In this document: piece by piece, positions 22,951-35,129 of the stretch
How the letters are laid out: each line of letters begins with the position of its first letter
Position numbering within the stretch: position 1 is the first letter of the stretch
Origin: Gnetum montanum
Lineage: Eukaryota > Streptophyta > Gnetopsida > Gnetales > Gnetaceae
DNA length: 64,000 nt
NCBI GenBank assembly: GCA_015680685.1
Contig: MNCI01003467.1
Span: forward strand, 64,440-128,439
Reading direction: 5' to 3'
Position numbers and translations under genes: made by a program
The notes under the pieces: model-generated
What the model saw: the letters and a program-made list of their open reading frames with translations, nothing else
Told to the model about the DNA's origin: nothing
Database searches by the model: none

Positions 22951-23564
22951 ATTTGAGTTTGTAAGATTATTTAATGTTTTGTGAATTGAGGAACCCTATT
23001 GTAATATTCTCTTTGAATAATTGAAGATAGCTAGTTTTCTTATTTTCTAGTAGTTTATTTATTTTTTAATAATATCTAGATTTAGTGTGTTGAAGATGAT
23101 TTAATATTGAAATGAACCTGCTCCTACTAAATATTAGTATCAAAGCTTACTTTTTCTTACACTTGTTTGGAATATTTTTTTTTTAAATTCAAATGATACC
23201 TAAGAAAAAATAGGTTTAAGACTTAACTAGAAACATGAAGAGCATGAAGTATATCTTCCAATTTATGGTTACTTGATTGGATAAAATTAGCCTAAAGGTA
23301 GAAAGGAATGTATGTCCTAGCTATATCTAGACATATAAAGGTGATGGACATTCATAGTTAGATGAAGAAGTTTCATAACCCAGTAAAGATGAAGTGGATC
23401 ATGAGGAAGGGCAATCCAAGTATAGGAGTGTAGGAATCCATTAGCTAAGGATTCAAATGAAAGAAAATCCTATTCCTTAGATGAGAATTCCAAGGGCTCC
23501 AATAGTGGCAACTAGTTTTTCCCTTAGGAAGCTTGACAAGGAGGATGAAGTTTCCTAATTAATT
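22951..23564 (+). other. Unassigned; possible end of another LTR with primer-site-like motif
   Basis: The stretch ends in CTCCTACTAAATATTAGTAT followed by CAAAGC. TAGTATCAAAGC resembles the common initiator-Met primer site (TGGTATCAGAGC), with a TG-to-TA change. Downstream to 23564 there is a Lys/Asp/Glu-rich decayed coding-like segment with no domain I can name. Element F begins abruptly at 23565, so this may be the truncated 5' end of another element. Confidence 0.3.
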
Positions 23565-25200
23565 ATATTGCAAAGCCTAAAAGATACCTTTGGCTAAGAG
23601 GAAAAAAAAAAGTAAAAAAAAACTTTGTCAAATCCCAACTCTCATAAGCTATGTGGATTATAATCTTAGATTTATTTTTAGGCTTTCCATCTCTCCTAAA
23701 GATATATTTGATTGCTAGAAATTCAGGCCTTGTTTCTAGACTTTGTTTGCCCAATTTTGGATGCCTAGAAACAGAGGAAAACATTGGCTAATTTTCCTAT
23801 GAAAAACAAACCATAATGATTAAAACTCTTCATTTTATGATATAATCTAGTTATTATATGGAATGTAAAATACACTTGAAATGCATACTTAATTCTTTCA
23901 TTTGTATGATGGAGATATTTTATCTTAGAAGGATGAAGGTCTCCATGAAGTAAGCATTTCTTTACATGAATGTTTTGTACATTTTGTCATAGTTAGATGT
24001 TCCTTTCATGAAAAGTAAATATCATTTATTTATTTTTTCTTCAATATGCTAACCCCATTTACTTATTAGCAATTATATTTATTTTTTTGTGTAAAGAAAA
24101 AGAAAGAAAATATCATGTGTATTTACTTTCTTTCCATAAATTTAGCTGACATAAATTATGATTAGAAGCCCTTTGAACCCTAGGATAAGTAATTCATCTA
24201 AACACATAGATATAAATTAGGTGAATGATGCATTTGAGTGGTGTGCATTATGTGAAGCATGCAGTACTTTTTAGGATCATTAACTAATCATTCTAATAAT
24301 AATATATTCATCTCCATACCTTGAATAGATGGGTTGTATTGTTTATTTATTTTGCATACACCCTACCCTAGATGTGGAGATAAGCTCTCCTATCCAACCC
24401 TACCTATAAATATGCTTATTTTAGCTTAATATCCTAAGCAATTAAATCTAAGAAGGTTGGGTTGTACAACACTCAAAGATTTTTAATAATGTAGGAACCA
24501 TTTGTAAATATGTACCTACCTCACATACAATTCCCAATCATCTATCTTGGGAGTATATCAAGGTGTAGTTCAAGAGTGATGATTGAGCCAACCATTATTT
24601 GTGTAGTTCAAAACCCAAATAAAATCCAAATTAAGGCTAGATAATGATCAAATTATTTGAGTTGGATGGCCCTTAATGCAGAAATGTAATGTTACATTAC
24701 ATGGACAAAGTTGTTAGAACCTATATAGTTTTGATTCCCAACCATTGTTTGAAGCCTTCTATAGATTAAATGATCTCATATGGTAGAAATATACTAGAGG
24801 ACTAGGAGTACATACAACCACATTTGTTAGTGATTCATACAAAATAAAACTTAAAACAAGTGATTCACATAAATGTTTGATGTTTTCTAGCTTCACAAGT
24901 GAGGCAAAGTGTTAGAAATCCACCTAGATGATGCTAGTTTTAAGGTATCATAGTAGTACTAAAGACAGATAATATGTAATATACATATGAATCCTTAAAA
25001 TTATCAAAAGTGACAAGGCCTTACCCTATCAACAACTTATTTTGTATAATGAGTAAGGGAGGAACCTAAGCCCTATAATCATCCTATCATTTTGAGTCAC
25101 ATTCTTATCATTCACTAATGTAAGTATAATTCCATGTTTTTAAAGGATTTGAAAAAAGTATTATACTAATATTTAGAGGATGGTTATTAGGGTTTGTACA
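23565..25200 (+). repeat. 5' LTR of element F, left-truncated
   Basis: From ATATTGCAAAGCCTAAAAGA it follows the 3' LTR from 50854 onward (for example AAATCCCAACT, TCTAGACTTTGTTT, AACCCCATTTACTTATTAGC, CATGAATGTTTTGTACATTT) to about 25011. The remaining 190 bp are missing from the 3' copy. It ends GGTTTGTACA at 25200, directly before the PBS. Confidence 0.8.
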
Positions 25201-25203
25201 TGT

Positions 25204-25216
25204 TGGTATTAGAGAT
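25204..25216 (+). promoter_or_regulatory. Primer-binding site of element F (initiator Met type)
   Basis: TGGTATTAGAGAT lies three bases after the LTR end CA. The usual plant chromovirus site is TGGTATCAGAGC, complementary to the 3' end of initiator tRNA-Met. Two substitutions are visible. Confidence 0.75.
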
Positions 25217-25398
25217 TTGGTTTGTCATATTTTTGTATCATATAAACCTTAGGTTCTAAGGTATGAGTAAAGTTGATGTCTTAGACTAGTGTCTACTACA
25301 AGAGTCTAATACTTTATCCTTGCATTCCTTTATAGAGGTCTCATGTAAGTATATCATCAATGTAAAAAGATAAAAAATATGAATCTAGAGTTTCAAAA

Positions 25399-26237
25399 AT
25401 GCCTTCAAGAAATGAAAATGATAGGGTTTCTTTGGATGGTCATGGAGAGGCCCATGAGGAAGTATTAGTGAATAATAGGGCTCAATCCCAAACTTAGAAT
25501 CATATGGAAAATTTAAAAAATGAAAATAAATATCCTACTACCATGATGACTACTTTTATGCAAATGAGGGCTCAAGACATACAACAATATCAAGGGAAAC
25601 TACAAGTCAAAGCTTTATACAATCAAAGTAAGCAAGGATTAACTAGTCTCTGAAATCTTATTCAAAAATTCATAAAGCTTAATCCTTCAAATTTTATAGA
25701 AGCATTAGAACTTGCTAGGGCTAAGGTATGGTTGAGTGATATAAAAAATTTTAATAATACCTTTGGAAAGTTTTCAAACAAAAAAGGTAGCTCTGGCTAT
25801 CTACATGCTACAAGGTGAGGCAAACCTATGGTGGCAAATAGAGGTGGTCCAAATTGTTGATCTGGATAACCTCATTTGGGATGAATTTATGGAGATATTT
25901 AATGAGAAATACATCATGAATTTCTACCTTTATAAGAAGAGGAAATATTTCTTTAGTTTAATGAAAACTCACAACACTAGTGTTAGTTCTCATAAAGCTA
26001 CGTTTTTGAAGCTCCTTAGGTATGTTTTCCACATGAATCTAAGTGAGAGAGACAAGGCTAATTAATTTGTGGAAAGTTTGATTTCACCTTTGTATGTCAA
26101 AGTCTTAATGTTTTAGCCTAGGACATTTGTACAAGTAGTATATAAATCTAGGATTGTAGAGAATAACTGACAAAAATCTCAAGCTAATCAAAAGGCCCAC
26201 TTGCCATCCAAGGATCCAAGTTTCAAAAATCCTTTCA
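25399..26237 (+). pseudogene. Gag, N-terminal and core, element F
   Basis: ATG at 25399 starts MPSRNENDRVSLDG. Stops follow, then KFIKLNPSNFIEALELAR in the same phase. After a frameshift near 25760 the core reads VALAIYMLQGEANLWWQ and MEIFNEKYIMNFYLYKKRKY (open to 26065), the plant chromovirus gag core (VxxAxYxLxGEAxxWW). It continues FVESLISPLYVKVL and the Lys/Gln-rich spacer until element G begins at 26238. gag resumes at 35228. Confidence 0.8.
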
Positions 26238-26505
26238 TGAGCAGGAAGCTACCCCTCCACACAACCATACAAATACGAGTGTGTACATGCGATCTGGTCA
26301 AACTTCATGGATGGACTAGTTGTAGCACTTAAACAGTTATACATTGATCACATTTTTCTATGTTTCCACTCAAACTAGTATTTGCTTTGTCATTTATGGT
26401 TTGGTCCAAAGTGAGGTGTATGATATGATCCCTACTACTAAGTTACTCCTAAGAATAATAAGTGATATCTTAATTAATGAGAAATAGGAAATAATGTCTA
26501 AGCTN

Positions 26506-26571
26506 AACTTGGACACACACATGATTGACAATAAAGATTGAGATTACTCCATCATTGCAGCATCCACTTAG
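26506..26571. other. 66-bp inverted piece between two Ns (assembly)
   Basis: Bracketed by N at 26505 and N at 26572. Its sequence is close to the reverse complement of about 34839-34903, while both flanks match the other G LTR in direct orientation. For example AGATTACTCCATCATTG here corresponds to CAATGATGGAGTAATCT there. Confidence 0.85.
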
Positions 26572-26721
26572 NCGTCACACTTGAACAAAGGTTCTGTACA
26601 ATTACAAGCATCACACTATGGGCATACATTGGGAAAAGAACAGAAAACTAAAATCTAACTAAAAGACTAACTAACTATTTTACTAACTATTCTAATGTCC
26701 TCAATATGCTCCTGAGTGCTA

Positions 26722-26729
26722 TATTTATA
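26722..26729 (-). promoter_or_regulatory. TATA box of G 3' LTR
   Basis: Minus strand reads AGCCTATAAATATAGCACTC, identical in context to the box in the 5' LTR at 35122-35129. A GATATC-rich block lies just upstream on the minus strand (26751-26825). Confidence 0.7.
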
Positions 26730-27039
26730 GGCTAACATAGGAATCATGATATCGTGTATATGATATCATATCTAGGCTACAATATTGCATACCCAATATC
26801 ATGTACCCAATATCGGGGCCTAGCGAACTACGATTCATCATATCCCCATGACTAAATAAGAACTTGTCCTCGAGTTAAACAAAATTAGGAATAAGTTCAT
26901 TTGATTACAAATAATGGATAGGTATGGGATTATTAGATAAATATGGATTATTTCATGCTATAGTGTGGGACTAGACAAAAAAAAATCTAGACACCAACAC
27001 AATATACAAAATTTATAGAACTCATGTGGTTCCTAATGG

Positions 27040-29560
27040 TGTTGGCTTCTCCATGGGCTTTTTACCTTTATCCTGTGCTCTAGGCTTTTAAAATGGATAC
27101 CATTGAAGAAGCACCTAAAGGTTTTCATCCTATGTCAAAGGATCATATGTCGTCCATGCTAATGTTCCAATGTTTGATGGAGTCAACACTTTCCATGGGC
27201 ATAGCAGTTCTAGAAACATCTGATTGGCTTTGACATACCATGTTGCAAACAACTGTTGTTCCTTCTCATAGGCTCTAGATTTATCTTTGATTTCTTGATA
27301 ATCCATAAGTCATCAAGCCAATTTTTCTACTACATCTTTTTGACCTTGGTAGCTAGCCTTTACCACCTCTAGTTTAGAGTTTGCTACCTCTAGTCTTTGC
27401 AATGTCTTCTTGCATTTTACAAACTTTGTCTCATATTTAGTATAGGTGGTAGCTACCTAATTCTTGAGCTTAGTTCTCAAGTGCCTTGATATTAACATAT
27501 CCAATTTAGCATACCACAGATTTTCCAACTCCATGTATTTTTCAAGATCTTGGATCTGTAGGTCCTAACTTTTCAATTCTACTTGGTGGATGAAGGCATA
27601 AGTATTTAGTATGGCTCGCCAATTAGTTTGTTGAGCATTGAAAGAATTAATGTGGTCCTTAGCCATACATATCTCTTTTTTGATGATTTCCTTCTACATT
27701 TCCACTTGGTCATGGGAGTGATCCTTTAATTTTTCATGCCTCTTAGCCTCATTTTACCACATGCTTATTTCAATTGTTATCTTCTATTGAATGACGTGTA
27801 CCTCCTCCATTGAGAGGATTCTATTTTCTCTAGCTAAGAAACTTATATCTTGGTTCATTCTTATTAGTTCTTCTCACATTTGTTCAAAACGTTTTTCAAG
27901 AATGTTCTTCTATTTTTCAACTATCATCAACTAAATATTTTCAATTGCAAGGAGTTTATTCTCTTCTTGTAAGGCCTTGAGAACTTTAACATGTGCATAT
28001 GTCTAAGCTTATGCTTTTGGAGCATCCCAATCAACCTTCTCTTTTTCCATTACCACCATTTTATTTTCCACTAACAATTCATTTAACTACTCTATTCTAA
28101 ATGATTCTAACTAATCAACCGCAACAAGTTTCGATGAATCCTGCTATCCAGCTTGTAGGACAACAAATGTTTCTTGGATTCTCCACAACTTGTATTCTGC
28201 ATGTTTGGCCTTAACCTCAACCATGATCAACTTTCATTTAGTAGAAATGAGGTCTAATCATGCCATTACAACATCTTATGGGATGTCAAATAAGGACATC
28301 ATTACTTGTCCTATTTGCATCAAGCAATCCAAAGCATCCTCATGTTCCACAGGAGTCATTGAGATACTGGCCAAAACTTGAGCATCGCATGCTCCTATGT
28401 AATCTGCTGATGGCACAACAGGGATGTTAAACAATTCTTTGATGTGTTCTACAACCACCTCTATTGCTCTAGCTACATCCTAGTATTGCATGACCATCAC
28501 TATGGTACCTTTATTAGTTTTTAATTGTACTTGGAATGATTGAGCATTTCTAGAAATTTGTTGTGACTAGTGTAATTCACCTCCTTCTATTTGAGTTGAG
28601 ATCTCACCTCTTATAGGATCAATTGATATTATGGACTATACAACATCATTGATTACCTTGAAGAGATTGGTCTCATCTCTACTTCACCAATTGACCATCT
28701 CTATGATGGCCCTGAGATAGCTCATTGACAATCGGTAACCTTACGATGGTGGTGGTGGTTGTTGGTCTTGTTGGCCTATGGGCTACATGCGAGGCCTTGG
28801 TTCTTATTGTTGGCTAAGCCTTATGTCTAGAAGTTGGCTAGGCCCTACTATTTAAGGTGCAGTGGGCCTCACCATCTATTCCTGTTTAGGCTCCAACATC
28901 TCACCAACATCTTTTCTTGGTGCTAGTGGCTTAAGTAATTTAGCATATGAAGCATTTTGAGCTTTTCTAAGGACATCATTGGTGTACCCCAAAATTTCAG
29001 CACGTTGACATAGCTTCTTGATTAAATATGAAAAGGGCAGTGTGAACTTTCCTATCTTCTATTCTTCAAACCACCTTAATATTTTTGTTAAATATAGAAT
29101 TGACATCAACCTTGCCCATCAAAATTGCACTTCCTCTTGCCACATAGGTAGAAATTTTTTTAACCCCTTTGTTGGAAAAATATGATAGGTGCCAATTTTA
29201 AAGGAAATTCTCTCTTCAAGGGTTAATTCTCTTCTTTGCCATATGTCCTCTTTAACCATACTTTTTTTACATCTACATCAGAGCAAGTGGATAAATGAGC
29301 AACTTTGGGCCCTCTATTTGGAGGATTTAGAACTTTTACAATGGCCTTTTATGGAGAAATCTACTGAAATTCCACCAATATCAATAGTGGTGCCTTTTTC
29401 TTTATTGTGCCAAAATTGATATGTTTCACCCAAATACCATTCTCCACTCTCCAAGAGGATAGGTCATAGTGGAGATCCTTTAAGTAGATCCTTGATTGGT
29501 TTAGGGGTGAATTTGGTAAAAGGCTCAAAATTGAGTTCCACAATCACGGTAGAGGATGTG
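27040..29560 (-). pseudogene. Long coiled-coil frame of element G, unidentified
   Basis: I do not recognise the family. One minus-strand phase runs about 840 codons, interrupted by stops but, where I checked (near 29046, 28458, 27978 and 27255), not by frameshifts. The N-terminal third is mixed (VELNFEPFTKFTPKPIKDLL, YLIKKLCQRAEILGYTNDVL, LRKAQNASYAKLLKPLAPRK). The middle has QQDQQPPPPS and the segment VVEHIKELFNIPVVPSADYI. The C-terminal half is charged heptad sequence (KALQEENKLLAIENI, ILEKRFEQM, LQIQDLEKYMELENLWYAK, LQRLEVANSKLEVVKASYQG), strongly coiled-coil-like. It stands where pol or 3' sequence would be expected. It may be an accessory ORF or a captured host gene. Confidence 0.5.
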
Positions 29561-30299
29561 AACCTTTTTCAAATGGCTTGAACACATTCTTGGGATAACG
29601 TGAAGTGTGTCCTTATTCTAGTGCACTAACGTCTCCACCTTCTACTTAGCTAGATTATGTACTAATAGGGGTTTCCTAATGGCTTCTAAATGATTGTGCC
29701 TCCTATTCTACATGTTTTGCATGTGGTCTTTGGCCTTTGCCTCTTCTTAAGCACTTAGTTGCACCTTGAGAAGGTCCTTCCTACTGTTCTCTTCTAGGGG
29801 CAATTTGAAAACACACAAGGATAGATTGTTAGTAAGGTTATTTAAACAAATTTGGTTATCTTATACATTACTCATTGCCTTTAATAAATTTTTAATTCTT
29901 TTCTTAGTGTGATTCTAGAGTTAAAATTCTTTTAAGAAAGTTGCCCTAAAAGTTTAATGTCAGACCTGACCTATTTCAGTGACTCATCTAATAGCTTAGA
30001 TGACTTGGGTGAAGGGAAAAAATTAGTTTGCCATGACTTTTTTAATAGTACTTACTCCTATGATATCCTTTGGAAAATAGTAAATTTCAAAAAAGTAATG
30101 CATAAATGCTACCATACCCCTCCCCCACAACTAAGTTAAACACTCTGGGTTTAATTAGGTTCAATTAGAAAAGAGGTCAGAGTGTCAAAGGGAAAAATAT
30201 TGATGGTTGAATGTAGACTCTCAAATCACTAAAAATCATGGAAGAAAATTTGAACAACTCCCCTGCATCAATTGTTGAAAATGACTTCTATAATGCATG
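29561..30299 (-). other. Upstream part of coiled-coil region, frame uncertain
   Basis: Minus-strand fragments rich in Lys, Glu and Leu (LPLEENSRKDLLKVQLSA, EEAKAKDHMQNM, HLEAIRKPLLVHNLAK) suggest that the coiled-coil protein started farther upstream, with a frame change near 29580. No clear start codon could be chosen. Confidence 0.35.
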
Positions 30300-30415
30300 A
30301 GGGTCCCATATATATAGTTTTTATAGACACAATATCACGTACATGATAGCTCATACCCAATATCGCATTCAACCTGATACTAGGTACCAAATATTGCATC
30401 CTATCTAGGATAGGG
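30300..30415 (-). promoter_or_regulatory. U3-like promoter fragment inside element G
   Basis: Minus strand: repeated ATATTGxxTACC/GATATTGGGTATG phrases followed by TATATATATGGGACC. The same ATATC-plus-TATA arrangement occurs in the LTRs of G and E. It sits just upstream of the coiled-coil frame, so G may be composite or may have an internal promoter. Confidence 0.45.
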
Positions 30416-32271
30416 TACTTAGTAAAATTGATGATTTTTCAAGTTTTTACGACCAAAAACAAAGGATTTGAGGTAGATTTGAATGGTTTGGGATAATGTC
30501 AAGTGGAAATTAAGGCACCAAAAGTGTAATGGAGTGGAGTTATACAATGAAGTTATTTGAAAAGGGTGAGGAAAAAAGATATGTAGTGGTTCTGAGGAAT
30601 GTTTGGTTAAAATGATGACAAAGGAAAGAATAGATTTGATAGTGGAGTACTTAGAGGGTAGAAGATGATGTGATGGTGTGCAAAAAGTACAAATTACAAA
30701 AGTAACACAAGTGGATCCTTCCCAAAGCAGGTTCCAACCTATGATGCCCTTGTGTAACCAAGCCTTAAAATGTTTGTATCCACTAGAAGGGTTAAATGCA
30801 ATCTGCACCTATGCAACAAAACACACACATGTTAAATACCATCGCTATAACACATGAATTTTATGCTACACAAGACACACATTAGAAGTACTTGGATGGT
30901 GAGATGAGATGAATTATAGAAAGGATTGCAAAGATAGAGACATGAGATAAATTTCCCTATGCACAATGAGTCCTAAGCGTTGTGCCTAATTAAAGTACCA
31001 TTAGCCTTTCACTCCAAGATCAAAACCAAGTCTAGACCTATGATCAGTGACATCACATTGTCTCATCCTGATGATAGATAATCATAAGAGCATCATGATA
31101 GTAAGGGATATGATCACTTGGCATTTTTGGTAAGGGAGGAGTGATTCAAATTTTTCTATGGCACATTTTACTTAGCCTTTTATTTTTTGCTTCATTTCTT
31201 ACTTTTCTTCTTTTTTTTCCTCCTTATCTTTTTCTTTTTCTGGCCACTTTTTGCACTTTGTCTTTACGAAAGTTGATCTAGGGAAGTTTCCAACCTTCAT
31301 TCATGGATGCATGTATTTCTAGTGGGACCCTCCAAAATAGTATTGAGTTTCTTTAGTGAGTGCCTTTATTACAACTCTTACTCCCATTGCTTGTTAGATC
31401 TACAAGGATCTTAGTATAGCCAAGCTACATGATAGTACATACAAATGTCACCAGAGAGAATCCACAAGTCCCCTTGATGTCATACCCTTACCATTTCCTC
31501 TTAGTCCATCAATCTTTGTTCTGGGCATTATGGGTACAAAGTTACTTTAAGTTTTGATGATAGTAAAAATATCATCATACCTAGAGTAAGAACCTGTTAT
31601 TAATAGAATGGGTGGATGGATGTTTTGGGCTTACTATCCAAATAATTACTCACTTATGACTCGATAGCATAGAACAATACCTCAACTAACTAGTCACATG
31701 AATGTTTGATTCACAGATGAGATTACTCTCAAAAAGATAAAATGACAAATGGAAAAATGAAAAATTAGAAAATTAAAAATAAAAAAATAAAAAAAATTTG
31801 TAAGACCAAAGAAAAGGAAAAACATTTACTAATTCTCCTTGTTAGAATGGGGGGTATCCCCCATGATTAAAACTTTGATCATGAGAGAATTAATATATGG
31901 AATGCTAGGATCCATGAATATTGGAAATATTGAGGTTTAATCATATCCAAACCATTGGGTATTTTTTGCTGGTGTGGCAAGAATGTACCCAAACTAGGCT
32001 TCACACACTTGATTAAATTAGGCATAGTGGGGCAGATTATAAGATGTGATTATGTGATAAGAAGTTGACTCACTATGGAACTTGTGACCATAAGATGATA
32101 TGCAAGGATTGATATGTCTTCTCACATTATTATATTCATTGGGCAATGTGGTTGTTGGATTGTTAATTGGTAGCCTAGCTAAGGTAATAGGAGGCATTGA
32201 GTTTGAAGTAGAATGTGCATCATAGTGTTGGGCTCATGCTAAGTTGGAGGATGAAATTTTTCAGAGTCATG
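30416..32271. other. Unassigned interval within element G
   Basis: A short minus-strand open segment (30808-30419) shows no recognised motif. The rest is AT-rich with homopolymer-like runs (31740-31800). No RT, RNase H or integrase motif was seen on either strand. Confidence 0.5.
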
Positions 32272-32289
32272 CTATCTCTTTCTATGGCC

Positions 32290-33990
32290 ATGCCTAAATA
32301 AAGGATGCTTCTGATGATGTGGAGGACTCCCATTGCTATTGATAGTAGTAGCACAAGTAATGTTCATTGATTGGTGTTGTGGTGTTAAACCTTCCAATAC
32401 AATTGGTGGTGATGTAGATGGAGGTGAAGGATGAGAATATTGAGAGTAAGAAGAAGTGTAAGGAACATGAGGTGGTGATCCTATAGGAGAGGACATGGAT
32501 TGATGATACTTGAGAAAATGCTAACAACAAGGTGAAGTAGAGAATGTTGATCTAGTTGGAGAAATAGAATGTTCAACATAATAAGCACTTGGTTTTGGGT
32601 GATACGAAGGGTGTGTCTAGTTTGGTAGTGGCCTCCCCCACGATTGGGGGTTTTTCCACTGTAGTTGAACATAGTACTTCTGCATGAAATTTGGATGTAG
32701 CATTCTTCCCCAATATTGGGCATTAAACTTTGGGATGATCATATAGGCAAACATCACTTTGAAACTTATGATTTTTAGTTGAGCCCCTACCCTTATTTTC
32801 TGATTGTTGAATGTTGTTCTATCCTATTTATAGGGCTGGTCTCCTCTACTTGTTCTAGTTGTCAGAGTTATCTTACATGGTTCTCCCTCTAATAATGTTT
32901 ACATATTCTCCACATTTTTCATGTACCTAGTCCATCATCTTATTAATCTTTGCCTCAATTTCATCTAGTGATTTTAGTATTGGCAAACATGGGGATGGTT
33001 CCACCTCCTTGAGGTGAGTTGATTTCTCTTCTTCATGATTATGGACCTTTGTTACTTTAAGAGTTTGGTCCTGTTGAGATTTTTCAACATTCTCCCATTT
33101 GGCTATTTCTCCCTCTTCTCTTGCTACCTACCTAATAAGCTCTTGGAATTGATGGATACGTAGTTCATATAGTTGACTTGGGGCATGCATTCCTAGGGTC
33201 TCCCTTGTTTCATTACCAAGCCCATCCATGATGTGGTACATTAGCCTTTCTTTGGAGAACCCATCACCTAGGCATTTGTTTAACAAAGAGTAATATCTTT
33301 CTAAGGCCATGTCTAAGGGTTCATTTTGTCCTTGTTTCTACTCTTGGATTTGTCTCCTCAAGGCTGATGCTCTTGCACAAATTTGATATATTTCATTGAA
33401 GAGGTTTACCATTGTAGGTCAACAACAAATTAAATTTCATTTTAAAGACCTATACCACACTTTTTCTTGGCCAACAAGTGTCATAGGAAAGAGCTTAAAC
33501 CTTTGCCACCCATTCTTAATGTTGTTCCATACATTGGCATCGTAGAAGGCCTGTAACTGATGTTGTGGATCTAAATCATAGCCTCTTAAGAACTTAGGAA
33601 ATTTGTTTAAATCAAGCCTAGGTAAATGGATTTCCTTGTAGTTCTTGTGGGATATCTTAATGGCCTCTATTATATGCATTAGGCTCTTAGTGTCCAGTAG
33701 GGGTTCATTGTCACTAAATAGGTTGTGAGTTCGTGACTTGGGATGATGTTGTCTATGTTCATGTTGGTGTTCTTGATTTTTCTTGTGGGTTCAATTTTTA
33801 TTTCTATGTTAACCCCTTAAGGAATAGTCGTCTGTGTCACAACCTACTATTGAAAGAGCAAAGGAAGAGAGAGAACTGGAAGACTCGTCATGACTTTTGT
33901 AAGTCTTCCATTCATCCCCTGATGTACTCTTGTTAACCATTGAGAAGGTCCTAGGCCTTCTGGGCCCCCTCATTCTAGGAGATGTTCCAT
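32290..33990 (-). pseudogene. Gag of element G
   Basis: Minus strand: PRLDLNKFPKFLRGYDLDPQ, HQLQAFYDANVWNNIKNGWQ, RFKLFPMTLVGQEKVWYRSL, then RYYSLLNKCLGDGFSKERLM and HIMDGLGNETRETLGMHAP, and later SDVCLYDHPKV. This is the Ty3/gypsy gag core (length of about 180 residues for the visible core). It is clearly related to E gag, which has HLQEFHDAYALQNIENEWQK, LGTYAQGRLSELRSHEIHL and FQYDHPKVCCPI at the same places. The N-terminal part is His/Asn/Gln-rich. The downstream Pro/Ser/Tyr-rich segment (32530-32272) corresponds to the Pro/Tyr-rich tail of E gag. Stops interrupt it. Confidence 0.75.
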
Positions 33991-34289
33991 GTTCACTAGA
34001 GGTATCTAAGTTGTATGATAAAATTCCTTGAGTATCGTTGGGGTGTCTATGAACATATGAAACTCATGCATAAGATTGAGTGCTCCAAACTTCTTCTTCA
34101 TCATAAATTTCATTGCTTCTCTAATGAATTGTCTCACTAGATGTTGCATTATCACTGTCTTATGGAAGAGACATTGTCATGAATTGTGTGTGACTTAATT
34201 GAATTTAATTTCTTTGTCTGAAAGATATATCATTAATACACTATTATAGTGATCTTGTATGATATAACTAATCTAGATAACTAGCACTA

Positions 34290-34307
34290 TCCTCGACAAT
34301 GGCACCA
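34290..34307 (-). promoter_or_regulatory. Primer-binding site of element G
   Basis: Minus strand TGGTGCCATTGTCGAGGA, just after the LTR end. It resembles the tRNA-Asp-type site TGGCGCCGTTGCCGGGGA known from plant Athila-like elements, and the site of E. Confidence 0.7.
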
Positions 34308-34869
34308 ATGATGAGCACTGACGTACCCCTACACTCAACCATACAAATACAAGCGTGTATGTGTGATTTGGTTGAACTCTACAAATGGACTAGTTGTAGC
34401 ACCTAGCTAGTTATACGTTGATCACAGTTCACTATCTTCCCACTTAAACTAGTAATTTTTTATCACGTATGGTTTAGTCCAAAGTGAGGTGTATGATATG
34501 ATCCCTTTTTCTATGATACTCCTAAGGACAATAAGTAATATCTTAATTAAGCTAATGAGCAATAGGAAATAAGGTCTAAGTTAGCCTAAGTGTGATGAGC
34601 ATCCATCCTTAATCATCTGCATTCACCTTGGACTTTGTGTACTACTACTAGGATTACTAAGCACACATCACTCAAAGCACTACTTGATACACTTCTGTGT
34701 TACCACATAGTTACACTTAAATATTCATGATTAAGGCGTACTCATTTTGCATTAATAACAAGAATAGTAAATGATAATAAAAGAAATATTAACTAAGAAA
34801 AAAATAATAAGTGATAAATAATTAAAACAAATTAAAATCTAAGTGAATGCTACAATGATGGAGTAATCT

Positions 34870-34976
34870 CAATATGTATTGTTGATTGTGTGCATGTCCA
34901 AGTACATCACACTCAAACAAAGNCAATATGTATTGCTGATTGTGTGCATGTCCAAGTACATCACACTCAAACAAAG
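34870..34976. other. 53-bp duplication around an N (assembly)
   Basis: 34870-34922 and 34924-34976 are the same 53 bases with one difference (GTTGATT versus GCTGATT) and exactly one N between. Typical of two contig ends that overlap but were joined without merging. Confidence 0.9.
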
Positions 34977-35121
34977 GTTCTGTAGAATTACAAGCATCAC
35001 ATTGTGGGCATACACTAGGAAAATATCTAAAAACTAAAAACTAACTAAAAGACTAACTGCAAAAGACCGAATAACTATTGTACTAACTATTCTAATGCCA
35101 TTTTTGTGCACCTGAGTGCTA

Positions 35122-35129
35122 TATTTATA
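35122..35129 (-). promoter_or_regulatory. TATA box of G 5' LTR
   Basis: Minus strand AGCCTATAAATATAGCACTC, about 100 bp into the LTR, immediately downstream of the GATATC-rich block. Confidence 0.7.

Larger units (their letters stand above)
26238..26840 (-). repeat. 3' LTR of element G (with gaps)
   Basis: Plus-strand start TGAGCAGGAAGCTACCCC and end GATTCATCA match the other G LTR (TGAGCACTGACGTACCCC ... AATTCATCA). It lacks a stretch of about 280 bp present in the other LTR, and single Ns at 26505 and 26572 mark the place. Confidence 0.75.

Noticed and set aside
26233-26237. Target-site duplication for element G
   Set aside because: TTTCA on the left and CCCTT on the right do not match; nearby CCTT on both sides is too weak to count.
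30419-30808. 129-residue minus-strand frame
   Set aside because: Low-complexity composition, no motif, not matched in the related element E.
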